Source of the DNA: CBDFLA01 sp965248915 | Lineage (GTDB): Bacteria; Pseudomonadota; Alphaproteobacteria; M2410 | Direction of reading: 5' to 3' | Assembly: GCA_965248915.1 (NCBI GenBank) | Contig: CBDFLA010000012.1 | Span: forward strand, 1-17,535 | DNA: 17,535 nucleotides | Notes under the pieces: generated by a model | Seen by the model: the letters and a program-made list of their open reading frames with translations, nothing else | The model's database searches: none | What the model was told of the DNA's origin: nothing | Part shown: piece by piece, positions 1 through 6,063 of the stretch | Position numbering within the stretch: position 1 is the first letter of the stretch | How the letters are laid out: every line of letters begins with the position of its first letter | Translations under genes and position numbers: made by a program

Positions 1-519
1 AATTTTGGTTAAGGCATCTAAAGAGGCGCAATAAAGAATAATTTTCGCGATGAAATCAGGTGTGTTTGTGATTTCCCGCCAATAGCGAAGAAAACCAGAA
101 AAGTCTCTACGGTCAGCAAGTACTTTCTCAACAGCCGCTACGTGCTCTGGCATTAGCATCAGATTGTTTCCACCTTTTTGTTCCTGATAATAGAAGAACA
201 ACGCTTTGTCTGTGCCAGGCTTTCTTACCAGTGAAGAAAAAGTTCGATACTCAGTGTATGCTTGACCAACTAGACACAGAGCACCAACAACTTCATCTAA
301 ATCATTCCTGAACTGATTTATTGCGTCCAAACCACTTTTTTCATTTACCGAACCGGTTGCAATCCAGTAGTCAGAGGTCCAACCATCTATTAGATCAAAT
401 CCTTCTTGTTTGAACTTAATATGCCCGATCTCGAAACTCTCAATTTCTCCACCTGTGTTGACCCCCGCGGCATTGTGCAAGAGAGTTCTTAACCTGTGCT
501 CGATGGTATAGTCTGCCAT
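1..519 (-). CDS. Partial hypothetical protein, possibly HEPN-like, cut by window edge
   Basis: An open frame of 173 codons runs from an ATG at 519 down to base 1 without a stop, so the gene continues beyond the window. The N-terminal half is a mixed alpha/beta sequence starting MADYTIEHRL. From about residue 110 it holds a FFYYQEQK segment, and near 158-172 an amphipathic helix FIAKIILYCASLDALTK. That last pattern (hydrophobic helix with a small residue followed by LxAL) resembles the first helix of ApeA-type HEPN domains, as also seen in the protein at 11667-13055. The diagnostic RxxxxH motif would lie outside the window, so the family call is weak. The Shine-Dalgarno match is poor. A TTGACA hexamer lies upstream inside the repeat at 565-607, but a convincing -10 at correct spacing is missing. 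The coding frame is confident; the function is not. Confidence 0.6.
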   Translation of the reverse strand, partial: MADYTIEHRLRTLLHNAAGVNTGGEIESFEIGHIKFKQEGFDLIDGWTSDYWIATGSVNEKSGLDAINQFRNDLDEVVGALCLVGQAYTEYRTFSSLVRKPGTDKALFFYYQEQKGGNNLMLMPEHVAAVEKVLADRRDFSGFLRYWREITNTPDFIAKIILYCASLDALTKI

Positions 520-548
520 ATCTTTGCCCGTCTTAGAGACCTAATTCT

Positions 549-564
549 AACACGCAAGAGTGTT
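549..564. promoter_or_regulatory. Small inverted repeat upstream of the partial HEPN-like gene
   Basis: AACAC and GTGTT arms are separated by six bases. They sit directly beside a TTGACA hexamer (minus strand, 569 to 564) and about 30 bases upstream of the ATG at 519. The position suits an operator, but the best -10-like hexamer (TAGAAT) is only 14 bases from TTGACA, which is too close for a normal sigma-70 promoter. This is a weak call. Confidence 0.2.
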
Positions 565-607
565 GTCAACCCAGCGTCATTCACTCAACCGTTTTCTAAT
601 TAGCAGC
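565..607 (-). repeat. Recombinase 3'-end repeat, copy 1
   Basis: Read on the minus strand, this copy contains codons for ELLIRKRLSE followed by a TGA stop, then CGCTGGGTTGAC. It aligns without gaps to the copies at 1090-1132 and 1968-2010; the first 20 bases match copy 2 at 19 positions. The coding part parallels the C-terminus LLFGIQGEE of the serine recombinase ending at 1980. It is best read as a scar of a former recombinase gene end or attachment site. Confidence 0.6.
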
Positions 608-628
608 TCTAGGTAATTTACCAATAGT

Positions 629-653
629 AAAGCCCCTCCAAAGAGGGGCTTTT
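629..653. terminator. Rho-independent terminator, probably bidirectional
   Basis: A perfect 10-bp stem (AAAGCCCCTC and GAGGGGCTTT) has a four-base loop. It is GC-rich at the core, with A and T runs at the flanks. It lies about 30 bases beyond the stop of the broken gene at 682-994 and upstream of the partial gene at 1-519, so it would insulate them from each other. Confidence 0.8.
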
Positions 654-681
654 GCCTTGTTAAGGCGGATAGTAATACCTC

Positions 682-994
682 TTAGGATTCAAATCCCGAG
701 TGAGGTTTCGGCTCTCGATTGTACACCGATTTCGTAAGTTGCTTTGCAGCCTCATAGTTCTTTTGACATCGTCTACACCCCACATCACCAACTTTACCAA
801 AGATGTGAGTTCGAGCTGCATCCAACGGAATGTTCGGTGGCCCCATCTCGGATTCTGGACATGAAGTTACCGTGTCCAATAAGACACCAATCACACCTGC
901 ATGTTCCGGGTTGGCGTTCGATGAAGTCTTCCTTTCCCTTCAAACGAGCTCTCGCTTTTGTCTTTGGGTTATTATCATCAGGATTAAATGACAT
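682..994 (-). pseudogene. Small cysteine-containing protein, apparently frameshifted
   Basis: An ATG at 994 has a strong Shine-Dalgarno sequence (GGAGAG, five bases away). It opens a frame starting MSFNPDDNNPKTKARARLKG that runs to a stop at 794. A second frame, shifted by one base, is open from about 894 to a TAA at 682. It reads as a plausible protein tail with a SCPESEMGPPNIPLDAARTH segment and a CRRCQ cysteine pair. The first frame loses protein-like character after its GTCRCDWC segment, where the second frame takes over. A single gene of about 100 codons broken by a frameshift near 880-900 explains both frames and the terminator that follows. The alternative is two short unrelated ORFs, or the long first ORF alone. 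The family is not recognised. Confidence 0.35.
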
Positions 995-1089
995 AAAACT
1001 CTCCAGTGGTTGATCTTCCAACTGTTTGTAACTTCACAACACCAAGCAAGGTTACTTTAAGTCAAAAACCAGGCCACGAATTCTTTTTC

Positions 1090-1132
1090 GTCAACCCAGT
1101 GTCATTCACGTTCTCTTTTCCCAAACAACAGC
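1090..1132 (-). repeat. Recombinase 3'-end repeat, copy 2
   Basis: On the minus strand this encodes GLLFGKRERE then a TGA stop, followed by CACTGGGTTGAC. It aligns gap-free to copy 3 at 1968-2010: 16 of 18 bases around the stop and 13 of 13 at the CCCAAACAACAGC end are identical. The intervening 12 bases differ. Similarity also continues 3' of the stop (CCACRAA and TTCGTCAA blocks, 1072-1095 versus 1950-1973). No recombinase body lies upstream of this tail, so it is a remnant. Confidence 0.7.
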
Positions 1133-1142
1133 CCAAAAGAAA

Positions 1143-1165
1143 AGACCTCGCCTAAAACGAGGTCT
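1143..1165 (-). terminator. Rho-independent terminator of the small winged-helix-like gene
   Basis: On the minus strand an 8-bp stem (AGACCTCG and CGAGGTCT) with a seven-base loop is followed by TTTCTTTT. It begins 27 bases after the TGA at 1192, exactly where a terminator for that gene is expected. Confidence 0.8.
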
Positions 1166-1191
1166 ATCGGTGGAGTTAGGCTACGTTGTCT

Positions 1192-1527
1192 TCACGCCGT
1201 AAGTGCATTTACTTCATCCTGCCATACTCTAGCCTTTGATCCGTATTTTTCGACAATAGCCTTGGAAAAAGTACGGTTGAGTGACACCTTGCCTTTTTCT
1301 GTGATTTGGTAGCCGTTGGCAGTCTCACGTATAGAACAATACTCGGCCAATTCCTGTTGACGAAGCCCGACTGGGGTCGCTCCGAACAAGTGCGTTCGAT
1401 TTTCCGCACCCATCTTCCGCGCAAACTTATCCATACGAGCGCGGACTGTTTTAAGACTTGTTGACGTTCCGTCTTTATTTAACGAAGCTAGGATGACGTA
1501 TATCTGCTTTGCATACTCAGTACACAT
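1192..1527 (-). CDS. Small hypothetical protein, possibly winged-helix
   Basis: This encodes a 111-residue soluble protein. The frame can be extended to a TTG at 1560. The ATG at 1527 is preferred because an AGGAAAAGG Shine-Dalgarno sequence precedes it at a suitable distance. The N-terminal half is helical and basic (SLKTVRARMDKFARKM). A segment LRQQELAEYCSIRETANGYQITEKGK follows; helix-turn-helix then a YxITEKGK strand is a common end of a winged-helix fold, where the wing is followed by TxxGK. No catalytic motif or membrane segment is visible. The gene stands alone: a good terminator follows at 1143-1165, and its upstream side borders the REP-like inverted repeat at 1563-1652. It lies between recombinase-end copies 2 and 3, so it may be cargo of an older insertion. 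DNA binding is an inference from the fold pattern only. Confidence 0.7.
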   Translation of the reverse strand: MCTEYAKQIYVILASLNKDGTSTSLKTVRARMDKFARKMGAENRTHLFGATPVGLRQQELAEYCSIRETANGYQITEKGKVSLNRTFSKAIVEKYGSKARVWQDEVNALTA

Positions 1528-1562
1528 ATTAAAGACCTTTTCCTGTTTCAGCTCGTACAATT

Positions 1563-1652
1563 GGAAATGGGGTCAGTCACTAAATAATTGAGGAATATGT
1601 GGTGTAATTACATCGTAGGATTTTAATTTGAATGGTGACTGACCCCATTTCC
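1563..1652. repeat. 90-bp fold-back element with 18-bp perfect inverted repeats (REP-like)
   Basis: Two perfect 18-bp arms (1563-1580 and 1635-1652, with GGGGTCAGTCAC as their core) face each other across 54 AT-rich bases. The GGGGTCAG/CTGACCCC ends resemble REP palindromes mobilised by REP-associated tyrosine transposases (IS200-like TnpA_REP); this is a resemblance, not a proven match. The element sits against the 5' end of the small gene at 1192-1527. Its right arm supplies the first codons of the truncated permease frame at 1632-1898, which suggests insertion there. Confidence 0.7.
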
Positions 1653-1898
1653 CAAACTATTCTTCAGACAAAAGCTACGAGCAAGATACCTGGCTTACTA
1701 AAGAACATAACTGTTCTAACAGTATTCTTCACTGTCGGGATTTTAAATATTCAGTACGGAGCCGTATATCTGTTTGGAATGTTTATTGGCTCTACTTTAG
1801 CCACGCGAGTAATGCTAAAAGTCGGTGATGAGTGGTTGCGCAACATTCTGTTTGCGGTTGTTGGCCTACTTGCGATCAAATTACTATTTGGCTTATAA
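1632..1898 (+). pseudogene. C-terminal remnant of a TauE/SafE-family permease
   Basis: An 88-residue frame contains two strongly hydrophobic segments (about 27-58 and 69-87). They join through GSTLATRVMLKVGDEWLRN and end in VGLLAIKLLFGL. The order T-K-x-x-x-L-x-x-N, then G...GAVYLFGMFIGSTLATR, then a final GLL helix, is the usual C-terminal third of the TauE/SafE (DUF81) anion exporter family. Complete members are about 250 residues with 7-8 helices, so roughly two thirds is missing. The apparent ATG and first residues come from the right arm of the fold-back repeat at 1563-1652, not from a permease start. No Shine-Dalgarno sequence or promoter is visible. It is best read as a degraded gene end left after an insertion or deletion. 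Confidence 0.65.
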
Positions 1899-1967
1899 AA
1901 AACGAAGTGAAATGAGTCCATTTTGCACTGAATACTTGCTCACAAATCAGACCACAAACCATCCTTC

Positions 1968-2010
1968 GTCAAACCGGTGTCATTCTTCCCCCTGAATCCC
2001 AAACAACAGC
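1968..2010 (-). repeat. Recombinase 3'-end repeat, copy 3 (end of the intact recombinase)
   Basis: This copy is the true end of the serine recombinase: codons KLLFGIQGEE, TGA at 1980-1982, then CACCGGTTTGAC downstream. It matches copies 1 and 2 in both the coding part and the 3' flank. The GAATGACACC core is shared with the arms of the palindrome at 4890-4930. Confidence 0.75.
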
Positions 2011-3491
2011 TTGAACAAACGCTTTAGCTCTTTGGGAAGCTCAAAAGTTCGATCTGTGTAGCGACATGGGTCACCAAAGGAGACACCCCCGACATTTTCA
2101 TAGTCCAGAACCCAAGGAAACGGCTCAAGGACAGGCTTTTTCCCAACGACAGATAGGTTCGAGAACGCATTTTCTACGAAAACCCGTTTTTCATACGGTC
2201 TTAGGCTTTCGTAAAGCTCTGCAAGGCGCGTTAGGAGTTCGAGGAATCTTCTCTTGTTTTCTTCAACTTCCTTCCAATCAGGAAGTTCCTGCAGTCGCTC
2301 GCGCAGTTCCGCGAGTTTACGGTTTGCGGCTTTCCGTTTTTGCCGATACATCGACTCGTCCAATGTACCTTCAATTAGAAGATCAGCGGCTCGATTGAGA
2401 CCTTGCTCCACTCTTGCGATTTGAGTCTCCAGATCTCGTACTGCATCTGCGTGAGGAACAATGGGTGGATGTTGTTCCCATTTCCGTAACAGATCGGAAG
2501 TGTTCTTGGCGGTTATCTGGTAGGTCTTGAGAGTGGCGAGTATGTCTTCTTCCAAGATATCTTCCCGAACAGTTTTTGTCAGGCAGTCTTTTCGTTGACA
2601 TCGATAATACACGTGACCTTTTTGTGCTTCCGGCGTCATCATATTCTTGCAGAACCCGCAGCGAAAAAGACCTCGAAACAATTGATTGTGTCGGGTTTGC
2701 TTTGGCCCGCATCGACTGGCCTTGATTTTCTGCACTCTATTGAAGAGTGACATGGGCACAATTGGCTTGTGAATACCCTGGAAAGTCTCTCCTGTGCGTT
2801 TGATTTCAATGACACCGACATAGAACGAGTTGTTGAGGATGGTCTCAACGCCGTGGAGGCTCAGTTCGCCACCACCAAGGTTGGTTAAACCACGTCGCTT
2901 CATCTCCACCCGCAAAGTTCGCAAGGAGTGCTGCTTACTGCCGTAGAGCTCAAACATCTCTCGAATGAGCGGTGCTTTCTCAGGGCAAGGCGTTTTTGGT
3001 TTCCCCTTACCATTGTCCAAATAGCCGATAGGAGCTCGGAAGGGATATAGACCCTGCTTGAGGCGTCCTCGCAGGCCTTTGATGGTTTCTTCACGCAGAT
3101 TGCGAATGTAGTCAGAGGCGATGACTGCGAGCATGTCGGCAGTAAGCCGCCCTCCTCTTGAATTGAAGTCGAGACTTTCTGTAGCGACGTGAACCTCAAT
3201 GCCTTGATCGGGGAGATCCGACACAATTGCCCAATCTTTGAGGTTTCTGGCGGAGCGATCAATTTTATGGATAACAAGTCCGTCAGCTTTACCGCGTTTG
3301 AGATCTTTCAGCATGGCATTGAAAACTGGCCGACCACTTTTCGCGGCGGTTTCTTTTTCTTCAAACCATTCAATTATTTCGAGGTCTTTGCGTGTCGCGA
3401 ACGCGAGGATGGCATCCTTCTGTTCTTGCAGTGACACTCCGTCACCTTGCCTGACCGTACTGACGCGAATGTATCCGAAGCATTTTTTCAT
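1980..3491 (-). CDS. Large serine recombinase (resolvase/invertase catalytic domain, recombinase domain, zinc ribbon)
   Basis: This encodes a 503-residue site-specific DNA recombinase that cuts and religates DNA through a catalytic serine. The resolvase domain (about 4-145) begins YIRVST, placing the nucleophile at Ser11, and carries the conserved KIDRSARN box at 76-83. The recombinase domain spans about 150-260, with a PIGY motif. A zinc ribbon follows, with Cys278, Cys281, Cys298 and Cys303 (RCGFC and YRCQRKDC). A coiled-coil region of about 350-440 is typical of the family, as is the overall length. The ATG at 3491 overlaps the stop of the 51-residue gene upstream by four bases (ATGA), so translation is coupled. 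The TGA at 1980 lies inside the repeated motif described at 1968-2010. It is probably the integrase/excisionase of the element carrying the upstream ATPase gene; its attachment sites are not proven. Confidence 0.95.
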   Translation of the reverse strand: MKKCFGYIRVSTVRQGDGVSLQEQKDAILAFATRKDLEIIEWFEEKETAAKSGRPVFNAMLKDLKRGKADGLVIHKIDRSARNLKDWAIVSDLPDQGIEVHVATESLDFNSRGGRLTADMLAVIASDYIRNLREETIKGLRGRLKQGLYPFRAPIGYLDNGKGKPKTPCPEKAPLIREMFELYGSKQHSLRTLRVEMKRRGLTNLGGGELSLHGVETILNNSFYVGVIEIKRTGETFQGIHKPIVPMSLFNRVQKIKASRCGPKQTRHNQLFRGLFRCGFCKNMMTPEAQKGHVYYRCQRKDCLTKTVREDILEEDILATLKTYQITAKNTSDLLRKWEQHPPIVPHADAVRDLETQIARVEQGLNRAADLLIEGTLDESMYRQKRKAANRKLAELRERLQELPDWKEVEENKRRFLELLTRLAELYESLRPYEKRVFVENAFSNLSVVGKKPVLEPFPWVLDYENVGGVSFGDPCRYTDRTFELPKELKRLFKLLFGIQGEE

Positions 3492-3643
3492 ATATCGTCG
3501 TTGTCTCTTGACTCTACCACATCCTCTGCTTCTTGCGAGTCATCCTCCTTCCACGGCCAAGAATCTTCTGCCAACATGCGAAGGAATACACGTCTACAGA
3601 GTTCGAGATGCCGCTCAAGATGTTCATCGTCTTTGCGTGTCAT
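3488..3643 (-). CDS. 51-residue conserved-looking small protein coupled to the recombinase
   Basis: This is a short frame between the ATPase and recombinase genes. It encodes a 51-residue, highly charged protein starting MTRKDDEHLERHLELCRRVF and ending with an acidic tail (EDVVESRDNDD). It has an amphipathic helix at about 6-25 and a WPW motif at 29-31, with no membrane segment. The stop (TGA at 3488-3490) overlaps the recombinase ATG at 3491 by four bases, a strong sign that it is translated. The ATPase gene ends 41 bases upstream. The Shine-Dalgarno match is weak. Its position and size suggest an accessory or directionality factor, or simply a regulator, for the recombinase; this is inference from context only. 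The family is not recognised. Confidence 0.65.
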   Translation of the reverse strand: MTRKDDEHLERHLELCRRVFLRMLAEDSWPWKEDDSQEAEDVVESRDNDDI

Positions 3644-3684
3644 GTTTCAATTGTATTGATGGTGATAAATTTTCTAAGACGAGG

Positions 3685-4857
3685 TTATTCTTGCTCAGAG
3701 AGAATAGGAGTTGGCATTGTTGTCATGGTGAAGACTTTGGCAGGTTCGCCACCAATCAACATGCGAACAAAAGCGCGGTAATTCGGCTGATTGATCAAAA
3801 ATCGAGATTCAATGCCACCTAACTGAGTCGAAATTATTGAAGTGTCGGCGGCACCGACTCTAAAGCAGATCATGGTTCCCACATTACCGAAAATCGACGC
3901 AAACACTGCCGCGCCGCTTTGTCCAGTATGCTGTTGACTGAGTATCACGCCTAACTTGTACTTGCGGGTTTCAGACAGAAGGTCCGCAACACTGTCGGTC
4001 GTGAAAGAATGGAACTCATCCACATATAGGAAGAAGGGCTGACGTTCTGCTTCGGGCTGATCATTGCGCGTAAAGGCCGCATGCATGATACCTGAGACCA
4101 AGAGTCCACCCAGGACATTTGCGATATCAGCTCCGAGGCGACCCTTGGACAGGTTTACAATGAGGATCTCCCCTTCATCCATAATTCGCCGGAAGCGTAA
4201 GGGTTTCTTCGGCTCACATACAGCCTTCCGAACAATAGGGTGTGCGAGAAAAGCCCCCAGCTTGTTGGCAATTGGTGCAAGCCCATCAACAGATTTCTTG
4301 TAGTTCATATTTGGATACTCTTTCATCCAGAAGTCTCGCACTTGCTCATTGGAGATATGACTTATGACCGTCTTCCGAAAGTCATCATCGAGAAAGATAC
4401 GGAGAATATCCCGAAGGTCAGTTTTGGGTGCGTCGAGTAGCGCAAGTGTTGCAAATCGCAGCAGATGTTCCATACGAACACCCCAAGCTTCCGGCCATTG
4501 CTTCTTCAGTGCTTCAATCAGGCCCGAGGCAACAAGTGGTCGATATTCTGGCGAAGTCTTTGACAGCGGATTGTATCCATAGGGACAGTCATGATCTGCC
4601 ACATCCCAATATATGGCTTTCGGTGCGGTACCTTTCGCCAACTGGCACGACAAGTCACCGTGCGGATCAATGAGAGCAATTCCGTGGCCCGCTGCCGCAT
4701 CTTGAAGAGCCATGTTCAGAAGCAGCGTAGATTTCCCCGTACCAGTTTGGCCAATGGTGTACATATGCATCAAGCGATCTTGGACGCCAATTCCAAACGG
4801 AAAATTACCGTATCGATTATGTGCAAGCCCAAGAGTGGTGAGTTCACTATTTCGCAT
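3685..4857 (-). CDS. HerA/VirD4-type DNA-translocating ATPase
   Basis: This encodes a 390-residue ATPase of the HerA/FtsK/VirD4 group, hexameric motors that pump DNA. Walker A is GQTGTGKST at 36-44. A LIDPHGD strand lies at 62-68. The Walker B segment FFLYVDE is at 275-281, followed by EFHSF. The sequence LGVILSQQHTGQ at 302-313 fits the glutamine-containing sensor region of coupling proteins. It is shorter than canonical VirD4/TraG (about 600 residues). It has no N-terminal membrane helices and begins almost directly at the ATPase core, so it is either a compact soluble form or N-terminally trimmed. The start ATG at 4857 has a poor Shine-Dalgarno sequence. It is the first gene of a probable operon with the 51-residue gene and the recombinase. 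The 41-base palindrome at 4890-4930 lies 33 bases upstream and could be its operator. No relaxase is seen beside it. Confidence 0.85.
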   Translation of the reverse strand: MRNSELTTLGLAHNRYGNFPFGIGVQDRLMHMYTIGQTGTGKSTLLLNMALQDAAAGHGIALIDPHGDLSCQLAKGTAPKAIYWDVADHDCPYGYNPLSKTSPEYRPLVASGLIEALKKQWPEAWGVRMEHLLRFATLALLDAPKTDLRDILRIFLDDDFRKTVISHISNEQVRDFWMKEYPNMNYKKSVDGLAPIANKLGAFLAHPIVRKAVCEPKKPLRFRRIMDEGEILIVNLSKGRLGADIANVLGGLLVSGIMHAAFTRNDQPEAERQPFFLYVDEFHSFTTDSVADLLSETRKYKLGVILSQQHTGQSGAAVFASIFGNVGTMICFRVGAADTSIISTQLGGIESRFLINQPNYRAFVRMLIGGEPAKVFTMTTMPTPILSEQE

Positions 4858-4889
4858 GAGTCAATTATGTTCTTTATGGAAGAGATAGA

Positions 4890-4930
4890 TAGACGGTGTC
4901 ATTCACGAAATTCGTGAATGACACCGTCTA
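4890..4930. repeat. 41-base near-perfect palindrome (20-bp arms, 1-base centre)
   Basis: Positions 4890-4909 are the exact reverse complement of 4911-4930. The arms contain GGTGTCATTCACG, which shares CGTGAATGACAC (minus-strand reading) with recombinase-end repeat copy 2 and GAATGACACC with copy 3. It lies between the divergent ATPase operon (start 4857) and the XRE region. Possible roles are an operator, a REP-like fold-back element, or a recombination half-site pair for the serine recombinase; the sequence does not decide between them. Confidence 0.8.
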
Positions 4931-5019
4931 GCATTGGAACGCAAAATCGGCGATCATGATCTTATTCTTGGATAGAGAGTGGGTTTGGTCGAGCCCAGTC
5001 CGGTAGTTAAAGGAACTTC

Positions 5020-5082
5020 TGAGTCGGGGAGATGCGAAAAGGCCTTAGCCGTTTCGCCTTACAACGCAATCACCCCGACTCA
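5020..5082. other. Nested inverted repeat able to form a long hairpin
   Basis: Outer arms TGAGTCGGGG (5020-5029) and CCCCGACTCA (5073-5082) are perfect. They enclose a second arm pair GCGAAAxGGC and GCCxTTTCGC around a four-base CTTA loop (about 5034-5057). The 3' side is followed by AAAAGATTTCTCT. It could be a structured leader RNA, a repeat remnant or a weak terminator. It lies in a 260-base region (4931-5190) in which no gene is convincing. Confidence 0.45.
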
Positions 5083-5138
5083 AAAGATTTCTCTACTGAT
5101 GATTTGCTTTCTGTGGACAAGACTGTGGGTAGCTGACG

Positions 5139-5155
5139 GATTCCATCTCGGAATC
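5139..5155. promoter_or_regulatory. Possible XRE operator upstream of 5191
   Basis: GATTCC and GGAATC arms flank a five-base spacer, 36 bases before the ATG of the XRE-type regulator gene. Small dyads of this size at this distance are typical autoregulatory operators of such proteins. No clean -35/-10 pair is visible, so this is tentative. Confidence 0.3.
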
Positions 5156-5190
5156 TACCTATCTACATTATTAGATTTTCCAAGCATTTT

Positions 5191-5535
5191 ATGTTTGAAG
5201 AGTTCCTTTTTGATCTTCGTGCCTTACGGAAGCGATCAGGGTTAACACAAGCAGATTGCGCCCACTTGTTGGGTACATCTAACCAAACAGTAAGCCAGAT
5301 AGAGCTTGGTGAACGTATACCGTCAGCACGCGAAATCTGTGCGCTGTCAGTAATTTTCGGAAGCAGTTTTGAGAGCTTCTATGCTGAGAACATGCATATT
5401 GTACGCAGTCTCCTTACCGAAAATCTCGAGTCAATACCGGGTGCGCCAGAAGGTTGGTTAGCGACAAAACCCCGAGAAGCGACGTTAGGGCGATTGGCAA
5501 ACCACTTGGAGACAGAATTACCAGATATCGTATGA
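5191..5535 (+). CDS. XRE-family helix-turn-helix regulator
   Basis: This encodes a 114-residue protein. Its N-terminal part (about 6-63) is a Cro/C1-type helix-turn-helix: LRALRKRSGLTQADCAHLLG, then the recognition helix region TSNQTVSQIELGERIPS, with the typical IELGxR turn. The C-terminal 50 residues are not recognised and may contact the partner protein. The ATG at 5191 has no clear Shine-Dalgarno sequence, and the leader is AT-rich. The stop overlaps the ATG of the next gene by four bases (ATGA at 5532-5535), so the two are translationally coupled. This regulator-plus-RNase-H-like pairing may be a conserved unit. It probably autoregulates through dyads in the upstream region such as 5139-5155. 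Confidence 0.85.
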   Translation: MFEEFLFDLRALRKRSGLTQADCAHLLGTSNQTVSQIELGERIPSAREICALSVIFGSSFESFYAENMHIVRSLLTENLESIPGAPEGWLATKPREATLGRLANHLETELPDIV

Positions 5536-6035
5536 ACACTGAAAGACTGAGAGTACTTGCTGTGGCTGCGCGAGAACGACGTATCGGCTGTGTAGTGATT
5601 GACAACCGTGACTTGGTTTTCTGGGAAGGGTCGGAGTGTCTTTCCAAGACAACACAGCAAGCCAAAGAGCAATTGCAACACTGGGTCAATGAGTTCGAGC
5701 CGGATGTCGTCATAAGTGAGCAACCAGGCACCGCGCGAAGGAAGGGTCGAAAGACCGTAAGAATTCTCGAGGAATTTGCTGTTGTGACGAAAGACATTCC
5801 CGTTCTCGGTGTTCAGATCGAGCGAAGGCGACCGTTCCGCAATGTGTTTAGAGAAGCGGAGGCATTGGCGGACGAGTTTCCCGACCTCAAAGGCATGGTG
5901 CCAGTAAAGCCACCGGTCTGGACCGGTCGCGAGCCGTACAATCTCATCTTCTTTGAAGCATTGGCATTGGTTCGTGATGCAAGTCTTTTGAAGCGTTTCG
6001 ATGATCTTTCATCTATCGAAGGGATAGGATTCTAG
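5532..6035 (+). CDS. RuvC/RNase H-fold-like protein, probably catalytically altered
   Basis: This encodes a 167-residue protein. The ATG at 5532 is chosen because it overlaps the XRE stop; the frame is open further upstream (to 5454) but only inside the XRE gene. The layout resembles small RuvC-like nucleases: strand 1 RVLAVAARERRIGCVVID (7-24), a central strand PDVVISEQP (57-65, Glu63), and a late helix WTGREPYNLIFFEALALV (130-147, Glu134 and Glu142). In the family as I know it, strand 1 reads LAxDxRxRRxG and the late motif is FDAxAL. Here the first Asp is Ala12 and the last acidic residue is Glu142 instead of Asp. The protein may therefore bind but not cut nucleic acid, or be decaying. Substrate and pathway are unknown. 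A bidirectional terminator follows 28 bases after the stop. Confidence 0.7.
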   Translation: MNTERLRVLAVAARERRIGCVVIDNRDLVFWEGSECLSKTTQQAKEQLQHWVNEFEPDVVISEQPGTARRKGRKTVRILEEFAVVTKDIPVLGVQIERRRPFRNVFREAEALADEFPDLKGMVPVKPPVWTGREPYNLIFFEALALVRDASLLKRFDDLSSIEGIGF

Positions 6036-6063
6036 ATTCTCGTTCAACTGATTAGAGCCTTGC

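Noticed and set aside
744..1013. 89-codon plus-strand frame
   Set aside because: It is antisense to the minus-strand gene with a strong Shine-Dalgarno sequence at 994, and it lacks a ribosome binding site of its own.
3238..3822. 194-codon plus-strand frame
   Set aside because: It lies antisense to the recombinase start, the 51-residue gene and the ATPase end, all of which have motifs or coupled starts. Its translation is low-complexity and shows no domain.
4979..5245. 88-codon plus-strand frame before the XRE gene
   Set aside because: It runs through the nested hairpin and into the XRE gene in another frame, and its translation looks non-coding.
5379..5797. Two minus-strand frames over the XRE/RuvC-like region
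   Set aside because: They are mirror frames of well-supported coupled plus-strand genes; serine/leucine-rich shadows without motifs.
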